A stretch of 33,677 nt of DNA from Saprospiraceae bacterium (GTDB lineage: Bacteria > Bacteroidota > Bacteroidia > Chitinophagales > Saprospiraceae), in the NCBI GenBank assembly GCA_007121335.1, contig SKLY01000002.1:1-33677 (forward strand), read 5' to 3'. The position numbers and the translations under genes were made by a program. Numbering within the stretch: position 1 is the first letter of the stretch; each line of letters begins with the position of its first letter. Positions 18,327 to 26,646 of this stretch are shown here, one piece after another. The notes below the pieces were generated by a model. It had not been told where the DNA came from. It did no database searches and was given only the letters and a program-made list of their open reading frames with translations.

Positions 18327-19136
18327 TTAAAACGTCAGTCTCTTTTTCAAATTGCGAAAGTAATCAAAGGACCGCAAAAGCCGGCTCCCGTACCAGGAAA
18401 ATAGCTCGCCATCGACCAATTCGATTTTTGCATCGGCTACAGCACTGCCTACTTCATCCAGGTGTTTTTCCTTAAAGGGATAGGGTTCTGACGAAAGCAG
18501 CACGAAATCAGGTGAAACGGATTGAATTTCTTCCAATGTTACCATGGGGTATCGGTCTCGTTTCTTAAATATATTTTCCATGCCTGCTATTTCCAGCATT
18601 TCACTGACAAAAGTATCACCCCCAACTGTCATCCACGGTTTTTTCCAGATCATGTAAGCCACTTTGGGCCTTTTTTCGGGACGCTTTTGTTCTTCCAAAA
18701 AGGCCCTGTACTGTTTATTAAGTTCGCATGACATGCGCTGTCCCCCCTCTTTTTTCCCGCACACATCTGCCACATCATCAATCATTTTTAGCGCGGATTT
18801 AAAATCGCTGACTTCGGTGACAAAAACCGGGTAATCCTTCTCCAGCTCTGTCACCATCTCTTTTGTGTTTTCCTCTTTGTTGGCCACAATCAGATCGGGT
18901 TTGAGCCTGTGGAGTCTCTCCATTTTAATCTCCTTCGTGCCGCCAACTCGCTCCTTGCTCTTGAACATCTCCCGGGGATTTACACAAAACCGGGTAATTC
19001 CCACGATTTCATCCTGCAGTCCCAAATCCCAGATAAGTTCTGTAATGGAGGGAACCAGGGAGACTATGCGCTGAGGTCTGACGGGGTGTTTTACCTCGCG
19101 TCCCAAATGATCGGCTGTAACTCTAAAGTCGGGCAT
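18327..19136 (-). CDS. BtuF/FepB-type helical-backbone metal/cobalamin receptor, no signal peptide
   Basis: The 269-residue product (ATG at 19136) has the periplasmic-binding-protein type III fold seen with cobalamin and heme/siderophore ABC systems: GREVKHPVRPQRIVSLVPSIT, a first beta-alpha unit ITELIWDLGLQDEIVGIT, ERVGGTKEIKMERLHRLKPDLIVA, and the late SPDFVLLSSEP strand. There is no signal peptide or lipobox, even if the in-frame TTG at 19166 is used, so it appears cytoplasmic unless exported otherwise. Similar short, signal-less members are common in Bacteroidota as I remember them. No permease or ATPase gene is adjacent. It starts 30 nt after the DUF1684 gene. Confidence 0.82.
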   Translation of the reverse strand: MPDFRVTADHLGREVKHPVRPQRIVSLVPSITELIWDLGLQDEIVGITRFCVNPREMFKSKERVGGTKEIKMERLHRLKPDLIVANKEENTKEMVTELEKDYPVFVTEVSDFKSALKMIDDVADVCGKKEGGQRMSCELNKQYRAFLEEQKRPEKRPKVAYMIWKKPWMTVGGDTFVSEMLEIAGMENIFKKRDRYPMVTLEEIQSVSPDFVLLSSEPYPFKEKHLDEVGSAVADAKIELVDGELFSWYGSRLLRSFDYFRNLKKRLTF

Positions 19137-19166
19137 CTTTTTAAATTGCTTCTGCTGTGAAACCAA

Positions 19167-19808
19167 TCAATGGCCGGGTGGTTTACCAAATTCTTTTTCT
19201 CCGGCTTTCAATGCAATGTTGAGATGATTGGCCCTGGGCGGAATGGGGCAGTGGAAACCGTCGCTGTACGCGCACCAGGGATTGTAGGCGAGGTTGAAAT
19301 TAATACGACAACCGTTTTTCTCCAAATCTGCAATACTCAAATTCAGATATCGCCCACCTCCGTATGTGGTCTCGCCATTGGTCAGGTCCTTAAAGGGAAG
19401 AAACAGGTAGTCACTGAACTCCTCACTTTCCAGCAGTGCGTAATTTTGGTACAATTCAAGGGAAAATGCTTTTCCTTCGAACTCCATAAATACTTTTCCG
19501 TACTTGATGTACTTGCGTTCTTCTCCCGAGTAGGTGGCAATGGAAAAAGGCTCGGGGTTTTCGGTTTTGCGCAGATCGCATTGCAGAAGATAGTCTGAGT
19601 CGATGGGGTAGTAGTTGAGGTGGACGGTGTCACTGGGCCGGATGGGCTGCCTTTCGGATTGCCAAAGCGACCGTATGGATTCTGCTCTTTTTTCCTCCAT
19701 CTCACCATACCAATCTCTCGAAACCTGTTGGGCAATAATGTTTTTTTCAGCCAGGCACAGTGTAAAAATGAGCAAAGAAAAGAAAATCAGGGTTTTGTAA
19801 TAATGCAT
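19167..19808 (-). CDS. Exported DUF1684 family protein
   Basis: The 213-residue protein has a hydrophobic signal segment (about 5-26, ending in an AQQ-type cleavage region). The rest matches the DUF1684 pattern: GKVFMEFEGK, LFLPFKDLTNGETTYGGGRYL, then FNLAYNPWCAYSDGFHCPIPP and a closing ALKAGEKEF. The Asn-Pro-x-Cys-Ala-Tyr plus Cys-Pro-x-Pro-Pro segment is the most conserved part of the family and could form a ligand or metal site. The biochemical function is not known to me. The gene overlaps the end of the TolB-like gene by 22 nt, implying coupled translation. Confidence 0.85.
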   Translation of the reverse strand: MHYYKTLIFFSLLIFTLCLAEKNIIAQQVSRDWYGEMEEKRAESIRSLWQSERQPIRPSDTVHLNYYPIDSDYLLQCDLRKTENPEPFSIATYSGEERKYIKYGKVFMEFEGKAFSLELYQNYALLESEEFSDYLFLPFKDLTNGETTYGGGRYLNLSIADLEKNGCRINFNLAYNPWCAYSDGFHCPIPPRANHLNIALKAGEKEFGKPPGH

Positions 19809-20719
19809 AATTGCCCGTTTTTGTCACTTGCAATTCTGGTGATTTCTGTCGCTCCTGGTATGTTGAGCGCGAATTGTGGTTTCCAATACGAATCCTTCCC
19901 GGGTCGGAAGGCCATGAGCATGCCATCTGCCGAGGTAAAGAGGGTGTTGTCGGGCCCAATGCAAAAATCCTGAGACCCTCCCGGTATCATCCTCACCAAA
20001 CGCTCGCTGTTTCCGGTGCGAAAGTTGTAACTGTATATGTGACGCGCATCTCTTCGGCCTTCCACAGTGTAATACAGCACACCATTTTCGTCCGACTCCA
20101 TGGAGCGGCCTGGGTTTTGTGCAATGGATTTCTCTTTGCCGGTTACCACATTCCACTCAATCAATTCGTTGCCATCTTCTCTGATTACAAAAAGTGCCAG
20201 CGTGTTGCTGTCTAACCAACTGTAGTAACCGACCCTCAGTGTCAAAGGGGTAATCGGTGAGCCGTAATTTGAACGGTCGTGGGGGAGATTCCATACCCTT
20301 TGAGTACCGTCTTTTTCCAGCCTGACAAAATTCAGTGCGGTGCTCCTCGCATTGTACCGCGGACTGAATTCGGACTCGCGGGTCCCGGTGATTCTCTTCA
20401 GTTCCTCGGTGTGCAAACTCAGGGAGTATAAATTAGTCACTGTATCCTTCCCGCTGCTAAGATACAGGGTGTTTTTATCTGCAAAAAAAGGCTGGTTGTT
20501 GTAACCTTCATCGTTGAAAGAACTCAAAAACAGCATTTCAGCCAGTTGCCATTGGTCGGAGTTTTCTGCGGGGGATATTTCCAGCAACCAGGCCTGAGAG
20601 ACAGGCAATTGCGCTCTGACATCTGCAGACAAAAATACCAGACAACAGATAATTGTCAGACCGGGAATGTACGGGTAGATTGAAAAGGTTTTCGCCTGCT
20701 TGTTTTCTCCTGTTTTCAT
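19787..20719 (-). CDS. Exported TolB/PD40-like beta-propeller protein
   Basis: The 310-residue product (ATG at 20719) has a signal peptide whose hydrophobic core is at about 16-33, ending ADVRAQ. The mature part contains repeating strands such as FNDEGYNNQPFFADKNTLYLSS, SEFSPRYNARSTALNFV, YYSWLDSNTLALFV and MESDENGVLYYTVEG, the pattern of WD40-like/TolB propeller blades. No enzymatic motif is seen; a sensing or scaffold role in the periplasm is inference. A GTG at 20734 in the same frame is less likely because it overlaps the -7 promoter box. It is the first gene of the row with DUF1684, receptor and subtilase. Confidence 0.78.
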   Translation of the reverse strand: MKTGENKQAKTFSIYPYIPGLTIICCLVFLSADVRAQLPVSQAWLLEISPAENSDQWQLAEMLFLSSFNDEGYNNQPFFADKNTLYLSSGKDTVTNLYSLSLHTEELKRITGTRESEFSPRYNARSTALNFVRLEKDGTQRVWNLPHDRSNYGSPITPLTLRVGYYSWLDSNTLALFVIREDGNELIEWNVVTGKEKSIAQNPGRSMESDENGVLYYTVEGRRDARHIYSYNFRTGNSERLVRMIPGGSQDFCIGPDNTLFTSADGMLMAFRPGKDSYWKPQFALNIPGATEITRIASDKNGQLCIITKP

Positions 20720-20733
20720 GGTACCGTTTTTCA

Positions 20734-20741
20734 CAAATCTA
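20734..20741 (-). promoter_or_regulatory. -7 box (TAGATTTG) for the TolB-like/DUF1684/receptor/subtilase row
   Basis: The minus strand reads TAGATTTG, an exact TAnnTTTG match, 14 nt before the ATG at 20719. The predicted mRNA leader is only about 8-9 nt. No clear -33 TTG was found. Confidence 0.5.
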
Positions 20742-20848
20742 TGGGGGTCATTTCATGTAAATATTAAGCTGTCAGCTATCGGGAAGTGTCACTGATTTTT
20801 TCTCGCTAAGTACTCGCCAACCTTCCCTGTTCAATGCCATTCCACCAA

Positions 20849-22420
20849 TCAAAGTCCCGAGGTGCTTTTAAATACCCGGTCCCAACGGATTCCATCGCGC
20901 ATATTGGCGTTTCTGGTACTGAAAAAGATAAATAGTGGCTTTCCGACTATGTGATCCGCAGGAACATAACCCCAAACCCTGGAATCTTCAGAATTGTGTC
21001 GGTTGTCTCCTATCATCCAATAGTAATCCTGCTTGAAGGTGTATTGGGTTGCGGGTCCGCCATTTATATAAATAGCGTCATCAGTGATGCGCAGTTCATT
21101 GTCTTCGTACACATTGATTATTCGCTCGAAAAGGGCGATGTTGCTGTGGTCTATTGAAACCGTTTGACCCTCTGCCGGTATGGGAATGGGCCCGTAATTG
21201 TCGTAATCGAAGTCCGGGAAGTTTTCAGGGTCGTGCGGAAATAAGTAGGTTGGAGCTCCCGGGTCTGGATTTACAGGGGTTACGGTTATGGACTCGTCCA
21301 GTGTTCTTAGAGCCTGTACTTGTTGCTCGTTGAGGTGAAATTGTGTCCGTCCGACCCGGTCTCCGGGATTAATGTCAAGGCGTTCAAAAGTTTCCGGTGA
21401 AATGGGTACCCCGGATTGCAATTCGTACCGAAACTGTAAATTTTCAGGGTTTTCTCTGCGCTGGCCATCAATGTAAACCAGACCATCTCTCAGTTCAAAG
21501 GTGGTTCCAGGGGCGCCCACACAGCGCTTTATATAAAAATCAGTCTTGTCCACAGGCCTCGTTATGATGTCCAATCCCTCAAAGCGCCTTTGTTGTTCCT
21601 CCGACCCCTGACGGATTTGATTGACACTGTAAGAGCGGTGGGGCAGCAGGTAGATGCTGTCGCCGGCCGGCCAGTTAAAGACGACCAGGTCGTTTTCCTT
21701 TACTTCCTGAAAAGATCCCAAACGCCGGTAGGAGAGTTGGGGGTTTTTGAGGTAGGACTCCCGATCTATCATTGGAATTCTATTGTGTAGCAGCGGTAAC
21801 TGGACCACAGTCATCGGCATTCGTATGCCGTAGTGCATCTTACTCACAAACAAGTAGTCCCCTACCAGCAAAGTGCCTTCCATAGATGAAGTGGGAATGG
21901 TAAATGCCTCAATCATAAACATGCGGATAAAAGCAGCTACAAATACTGCAAATACCGCAGCCTCAAACCACTCCCTGGCCACTGTTTTGCGGTAGGGATT
22001 GTTTGCCTCCAGCTTCCTCACGAGTAATTTTTTACCCTGTTCCTTCGCATCTTCAATTTTTGCATGGTATTCGCGCTCTGCTACAAGGGTCGGACCCTCG
22101 TACTTTATCTCTTTTGAAAAAGAAAGCCAAAAAAAGTAAAAGGGCATGAAAAGTACCGCCAATGTCGCATCCAATAGGGAAAGCCTCCCGAAGGACCGCG
22201 CTGTATCTATGGCAAGACCAAAAAATATGAAGAAATTGACCAGTGGGACCAATAACCAGAGTGCATGGAGGCGCTTCCTCCCAACCAATTCCGCCCAAAC
22301 CGCAAAATTCAGACCGGGAATCAGACCGTCAGTGGCTTTTTTATCCGCTCTGGGAAATAGGAAGTAAAAAGATATGCTCAGCAGCAGGTAGTAAACAATA
22401 AAAAATATCAGTACGCTCAC
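20849..22420 (-). CDS. lepB: Signal peptidase I, enlarged Bacteroidota form
   Basis: The 523-residue S26 peptidase cleaves signal peptides of Sec-exported proteins. Several N-terminal hydrophobic segments (about 2-22, 52-72, 83-100) precede a membrane anchor at about 153-172. The catalytic domain has Ser179 in IPTSSMEGTLLVGD, Lys298 in YIKRCVGAPG, and the closing GDNRHNSEDSRVWG (471-484). E. coli LepB is about 324 residues; the extra length here lies in the N-terminal membrane region and in long spacers on both sides of the Lys motif. The start is GTG at 22420, since no in-frame ATG exists nearby. It is followed by a 129-nt gap before the TolB-like gene. Confidence 0.95.
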   Translation of the reverse strand: MSVLIFFIVYYLLLSISFYFLFPRADKKATDGLIPGLNFAVWAELVGRKRLHALWLLVPLVNFFIFFGLAIDTARSFGRLSLLDATLAVLFMPFYFFWLSFSKEIKYEGPTLVAEREYHAKIEDAKEQGKKLLVRKLEANNPYRKTVAREWFEAAVFAVFVAAFIRMFMIEAFTIPTSSMEGTLLVGDYLFVSKMHYGIRMPMTVVQLPLLHNRIPMIDRESYLKNPQLSYRRLGSFQEVKENDLVVFNWPAGDSIYLLPHRSYSVNQIRQGSEEQQRRFEGLDIITRPVDKTDFYIKRCVGAPGTTFELRDGLVYIDGQRRENPENLQFRYELQSGVPISPETFERLDINPGDRVGRTQFHLNEQQVQALRTLDESITVTPVNPDPGAPTYLFPHDPENFPDFDYDNYGPIPIPAEGQTVSIDHSNIALFERIINVYEDNELRITDDAIYINGGPATQYTFKQDYYWMIGDNRHNSEDSRVWGYVPADHIVGKPLFIFFSTRNANMRDGIRWDRVFKSTSGL

Positions 22421-22711
22421 CTCGTGATGGTTTGTTGTTGTAAAAAACTACCGTGAATCGACACTTTAAAATGTCTGTACTTACTCAAAATTCTGGTCAG
22501 CGCAGAACATTTTTCCAGAATCAACCGGACGCAAGCTTATTACATTGACCGGCTACTCAGGAACTTTGAGTGCAATCCACCACGCAAATTTAATCAGCTT
22601 TTTGGACTATTTGAGTGTCACCGGGCACATATTGACTTTTCGTCCCTGGTCTGAATCCGGATAGATCGCAAAACCTGACTGCAAAAGTCAATTTTTCCGC
22701 AGAAGATAACA
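22421..22711. other. Intergenic region between lepB and the AAA+ ATPase gene
   Basis: No RNA gene, terminator hairpin or exact TAnnTTTG box was recognised. It must hold the lepB promoter on the minus strand and the 3' end of the ATPase transcript. A 25-codon ORF beginning at about 22470 on the plus strand has no support. Confidence 0.4.
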
Positions 22712-24184
22712 TTAAAAGTCATCCTCGTCCAGATCGTCTAACATGCCGGCCAGCGGGTCTTTAAACAGGTGTTTATTGGTGAGTATGTCTTTGCTTATCA
22801 ATTCAAATTCCGCCAGCGAATGCAGCACAAATTCCTTGAAAAAGTGAAGGTCTGCCGGGTTGATGTTTTGGGTCTCTGTAATCTTGTCCATGCCCGGTAT
22901 CTTGTCCAGTTTTTCCCACCGCAATTTGTCGGCTTCGTCGTTGATCAACTCCACGGTATTTTTACCCTCAAACCAGGCTTTTATGGTGTTATAAATATCT
23001 TTTTCTCCCTGCTTTACCTTCTCATTGGGATCCGGGAAGTACTCTAAAAATAACTCGCGGAGCGCTTCGCCAATGATCTCCATAGCCACGACATGCGGGC
23101 CTTTTTGCTCACCTTCGTAAAGCAACTCTACCTTACCGGTAATGGCCGGTATGATGGACCAAAAGTCGCTAAACCGTATGGTAGTCTTCTTTTCGCTGTT
23201 GAGCAGCATCCTGCGCTCGGCTGTGCTGTAGAGCAATTCCCTTGCCGCTATGGTCATCCTGGCTGATACCCCGCTGGAGTGGTCAATGTATTCGGATTCC
23301 CTGGCCTGAAAGGCGATCAATTCCAACAAGTCCTCGGCAGCTTCCGGCATGTGGACTCGCTTAACTGTCTCTGGATCCGGTCGTGCCTCCTGTTTGGTGA
23401 TGGCTTTGGAAATGTCGATGTCGTTGGGGTAGTGGGTGGTGATTTGACTCTCTATCCGGTCTTTTAAAGGGGTGATGATGCTGCCCCTGTTGGTGTAATC
23501 CTCCGGATTGGCGGTGAATACGAATAGAATATCCAGCGGAATTCGAAACTTGAATCCCCTTATTTGTACGTCCCCCTCTTCCAGTATATTGAAAAGCGCA
23601 ACCTGAATTCTGGGCTGGAGGTCTGGCAATTCATTGATCACAAATATCCCTCTGTGGGAGCGCGGCACCAAACCGTAGTGAATGGCTCGCTCATCGGAGT
23701 AGCTCAATTTAAGATTGACCGCCTTGATAGGGTCGAGATCACCGATAAGGTCTGAAACACTCACATCCGGCGTGGCCAGTTTTTCCACATAGCGATCTTT
23801 GGGGCTTTTCCATTCGATGGGGGTTTTGTCGCCGTGTTTTTCCAGTTGTTCTTTTCCCCAGGCCGAGATGGGATTGAGGGGGTCATCGTTTATCTCCGAT
23901 CCCTTAATTACCGGAATGGCGGGGTCTAAAAAATCTCCGATCTTTCGCGCAATTCTCGTCTTGGCCTGTCCGCGCAATCCAAGGAATAAAATATTGTGAC
24001 GGGCCAAAAGTGCCTTTTCCACTTCGGGAATTACTGTCTCCTGGTATCCCATGATCCCGGGAAAAACGGCCTTTTTTTCGGTGAGTCGTGCGATGAGGTT
24101 GCTCTTAATCTCTTCTTTGACTGATCTGGGCTTGTAGCCTGCTTTTTTCAAGCCTCCCACTGTTCGAGCGGTTGTTTTATTCAT
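22712..24184 (-). CDS. MoxR/magnesium-chelatase-I-like AAA+ ATPase
   Basis: The 490-residue protein has an AAA+ core: Walker A GLRGQAKT (69-76), a Walker B position HRGIFVINELPDL (Asn184-Glu185 in place of the usual Asp-Glu), sensor 1 Asn226 in FTANPEDYTNRG and an Arg finger candidate in PLKDRIESQI (R243). The C-terminal part (about 330-490) is helical and charged. Family knowledge: MoxR-type ATPases work with VWA-domain partners as chaperones that insert cofactors or remodel protein complexes. The partner gene lies 11 nt upstream in the same orientation. The target is unknown. The Asn in Walker B may be a feature of this subfamily and not a defect, as the catalytic Glu is kept. Confidence 0.88.
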   Translation of the reverse strand: MNKTTARTVGGLKKAGYKPRSVKEEIKSNLIARLTEKKAVFPGIMGYQETVIPEVEKALLARHNILFLGLRGQAKTRIARKIGDFLDPAIPVIKGSEINDDPLNPISAWGKEQLEKHGDKTPIEWKSPKDRYVEKLATPDVSVSDLIGDLDPIKAVNLKLSYSDERAIHYGLVPRSHRGIFVINELPDLQPRIQVALFNILEEGDVQIRGFKFRIPLDILFVFTANPEDYTNRGSIITPLKDRIESQITTHYPNDIDISKAITKQEARPDPETVKRVHMPEAAEDLLELIAFQARESEYIDHSSGVSARMTIAARELLYSTAERRMLLNSEKKTTIRFSDFWSIIPAITGKVELLYEGEQKGPHVVAMEIIGEALRELFLEYFPDPNEKVKQGEKDIYNTIKAWFEGKNTVELINDEADKLRWEKLDKIPGMDKITETQNINPADLHFFKEFVLHSLAEFELISKDILTNKHLFKDPLAGMLDDLDEDDF

Positions 24185-24195
24185 AGGCGAACTGC

Positions 24196-25281
24196 TTACT
24201 TTTTATAATTTTTGAAAATGAATTCACCAAGCCGGTCAATAGAGCTGTAGTAGGCCTTTCCGGCATTGGCTTTGGTAAATTGATCGACAAAATCGACCAG
24301 CCATGGATCTGTTGCGATCATAAAGGTAGTAATCGGAATGTTGGCCTTTTTGCACTTGTGCGCCAGGGACAATGTCCGATTAAGAATTTTTCGATCCAGT
24401 CCGAATGGATTCTTATAGTAACCTTTTCCCTGTTTAATACAGGTCGGCTTTCCATCGGTGATCATCAGAATCTGCTTGTTGGGGTTTTTCCGCTTGCGGA
24501 GAATATTGGTCGCAAGTTCGAGACCCGCCACCGTATTGGTGTGATAGGGCCCCACCTTCAAATAGGGCAGATCCTTTAACTCAACCTGCCAGGCATCGTC
24601 TCCAAAAACGATTATATCGAGCGTATCCTTTGGATAGCGCGTGGTGATGAACTCAGACAGCGCCATGGCCACTTTTCTGGCCGGAGTTATGCGATCCTCA
24701 CCGTACAGAATCATGGAGTGACTTATGTCAATCATCAACACACTACTGGTCTGCGTTTTGTAATAAGTCTCGCGCACCTCCAGATCCTCCTGTCGGAGGT
24801 CGATTTTCTGAATGCCGCGCTGTCGCATTGCATTTTTTAACGAGGCCGGCATATCGATTCGCTCCGGATCGTCCCCAAATTCAAAGGGTCTCAACTCACT
24901 GGTCTCTTCGTCTCCCTTGCCAGAATATCTGGTGTCGTGGTCTCCGCGACCGCTTTTTGATAATTCATCGAAAATATCATCCAGGGCTGTTTTTCGCATG
25001 TGGACTTCCATTCTCGAGGTGAGCAGAAGTTCATCGGGGATTCCATCCCCCTTGCCGGGCTTGAGGTATCCTTTTTCTATGAGGTCATCGATAAAATCAG
25101 ATATGGAATAGTCATCGCTGGTGAATTGATAGGTCCTGTCAAGTTCCGTCAGCCAGGCGAGGGCCTCACTCACATTTCCCGCAGTGTGCATCAACAGTTG
25201 TTGAAAAATCTCCAACAAATCCTCAAAGCCCGCTGTCTGATCGAGTTCGGGTTCCCACCTTCTGAATCTCCATCCTATCAT
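24196..25281 (-). CDS. VWA-domain protein partnered with the MoxR-type ATPase
   Basis: The 361-residue product (ATG at 25281; an in-frame TTG at 25311 is less likely) has a helical, acidic N-terminal half and a von Willebrand factor A domain from about 178. The metal-ion adhesion site is intact: Asp185-x-Ser187-x-Ser189 in MIDISHSM, Thr in HTNTVAGL (about 248-250) and Asp276 in MITDGKPT. No signal peptide or membrane segment is visible, so it is cytosolic, unlike the membrane-bound BatA/BatB proteins of the aerotolerance operons. Pairing with the ATPase resembles the ChlI/ChlD and NorQ/NorD partnership. A short inverted repeat sits just before the start. Confidence 0.88.
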   Translation of the reverse strand: MIGWRFRRWEPELDQTAGFEDLLEIFQQLLMHTAGNVSEALAWLTELDRTYQFTSDDYSISDFIDDLIEKGYLKPGKGDGIPDELLLTSRMEVHMRKTALDDIFDELSKSGRGDHDTRYSGKGDEETSELRPFEFGDDPERIDMPASLKNAMRQRGIQKIDLRQEDLEVRETYYKTQTSSVLMIDISHSMILYGEDRITPARKVAMALSEFITTRYPKDTLDIIVFGDDAWQVELKDLPYLKVGPYHTNTVAGLELATNILRKRKNPNKQILMITDGKPTCIKQGKGYYKNPFGLDRKILNRTLSLAHKCKKANIPITTFMIATDPWLVDFVDQFTKANAGKAYYSSIDRLGEFIFKNYKK

Positions 25282-25288
25282 TTTTGCA

Positions 25289-25302
25289 AGTTGTGTACAA
25301 CT
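25289..25302. promoter_or_regulatory. Inverted repeat AGTTGT-GT-ACAACT before the VWA/ATPase unit
   Basis: Perfect 6-bp arms with a 2-nt centre, 7 nt upstream of the ATG at 25281 on the minus strand. The position would suit an operator or an occluding element; no regulator gene is adjacent. Confidence 0.35.
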
Positions 25303-25557
25303 ATTTAGCAATTATCCTGCAATAAGGTTCACTAAACGATTCCGGTCAGGACAATCATATTTTACCACTACTTGAAATTGCTTTGGATTGCATCGTTTTT
25401 TCCGGAGATGACCGTCATGGTCTTTAAAACAGAGGTTTATTTTTCCGGGATAGGCAGACCGACAATGAAGTTTTTGTTAAAAAAAACACCATCTTCCTTA
25501 ACCAATGATGCGTTGAGGTCGGATCAGATTCCAGTGATGTTTTTGATAGCCGGAAGA

Positions 25558-26538
25558 TTATTTCAACTCAAAACGCGACATACCTGCGAGAAAACCTTTG
25601 TTGTAAACTTCCACAGTGTAGTTGCCGGACATGAAGGACATATTGGGCCGCCAGCGGGCACAAACAACGTCCTCCTCGTTTTGGTAGGCTATGGTTTTCA
25701 TTTGCGTGAATCTGACCTGGGTGTTTTTTTCGAGTTCCTGGATGACACCGCTGCCCAGGCTTTCAATGGCCATGGTTTCACCTGCCGGGTTAATCAAGCG
25801 TATGAAAAAAGTCTCATCACCGAATTCCACGATTTCATTCGCTGTGGTTTTAAAGCAAATGCGAAGCATGTCGATATTGTTGGCGCGTCTTCTTGGGCGC
25901 TCTCTACCTCTGTCTGTGACCCGATACCCCTGCACTTCAATTTCATCCACCTCAATTACGGATGCCCGCTCCACTTTTCGGGCCAACGCTCTGATCTCTT
26001 CATCCATTATTTCTTTCTCCTGGACCAGGTTGGTTTGAAGGGCTAAAAGTTCATCGGTGGCTTCACGCTCGGTAGCTACCTCCTCCTCCAGCAGTTTTTT
26101 CTCTTGCAACAGACGGTCTTTTTCCCGAACCAATTCCTCGTTTTCGCGGTACAGAGTTTCTATTTCGACAATGTAATCATCCACCTGTACACGCAAATTG
26201 TCCAATTCTCTCCGCGCCCCTTCCAGATTCCGGTTTTCGTAAATCAGACGGGAAATTTTATCTCGCTGACGGGATAACTCATCCTTTTGGGCGTCAATCA
26301 TTGCATTGAGCTCTTCATTGTCGCTCCGCATGTCGTCCAGCTCGGACAGGGCTTCGTAGTATTCCCTTTCAAGCTCACTTTGTAAATGACGAATCTCACT
26401 GAGGTCGGTTTTCAACTGGGAAATTTCCTGGTCTTTGGATGCGCGATCATATAGTAACACGCCATTTACCCCCATTAACAATAAAATTGCTATAATTGCA
26501 ATTGCCGATAGGTTCCTTCTGGACTTGGTAGTTGTCAT
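25558..26538 (-). CDS. Membrane-anchored coiled-coil protein of unknown function
   Basis: The 326-residue protein has a basic N-terminus, one membrane segment (about 12-30, AIAIIAILLLMGVNGVLL), a long heptad-rich coiled coil (about 34-195, rich in Glu, Leu, Arg), and a C-terminal globular domain (about 198-326) with beta-strand-like segments such as MLRICFKTTANEI, TFFIRLINPAGETM and SGNYTVEVYNKGFLAG. The topology suggests a tethered periplasmic or cytoplasmic scaffold; function is not recognised. It is divergent from the exonuclease gene, and the exonuclease promoter runs into its first codons. It ends 256 nt before the VWA start with no obvious terminator. Confidence 0.8.
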   Translation of the reverse strand: MTTTKSRRNLSAIAIIAILLLMGVNGVLLYDRASKDQEISQLKTDLSEIRHLQSELEREYYEALSELDDMRSDNEELNAMIDAQKDELSRQRDKISRLIYENRNLEGARRELDNLRVQVDDYIVEIETLYRENEELVREKDRLLQEKKLLEEEVATEREATDELLALQTNLVQEKEIMDEEIRALARKVERASVIEVDEIEVQGYRVTDRGRERPRRRANNIDMLRICFKTTANEIVEFGDETFFIRLINPAGETMAIESLGSGVIQELEKNTQVRFTQMKTIAYQNEEDVVCARWRPNMSFMSGNYTVEVYNKGFLAGMSRFELK

Positions 26539-26553
26539 GATTTGTTAACTTTG
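26525..26553 (+). promoter_or_regulatory. Promoter of the 3'-5' exonuclease gene
   Basis: TTG at 26525-26527, an 18-nt spacer and TAACTTTG at 26546-26553 match the Bacteroidota TTG/TAnnTTTG promoter. The -33 element lies inside the first codons of the divergent coiled-coil gene, and the predicted leader is about 85-90 nt. Confidence 0.65.
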
Positions 26554-26646
26554 TAGATGAAATAATGGATCATTATGTGTGACAAACCCGCTACTTCAGA
26601 AGTTAGATTATGGCGTAAATGACTGTGTAAAGGTAAATAAAAATTG

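Noticed and set aside
25372-26046. 224-codon plus-strand ORF
   Set aside because: It lies mostly antisense to the coiled-coil gene, has no recognisable domain and its composition mirrors the opposite frame.
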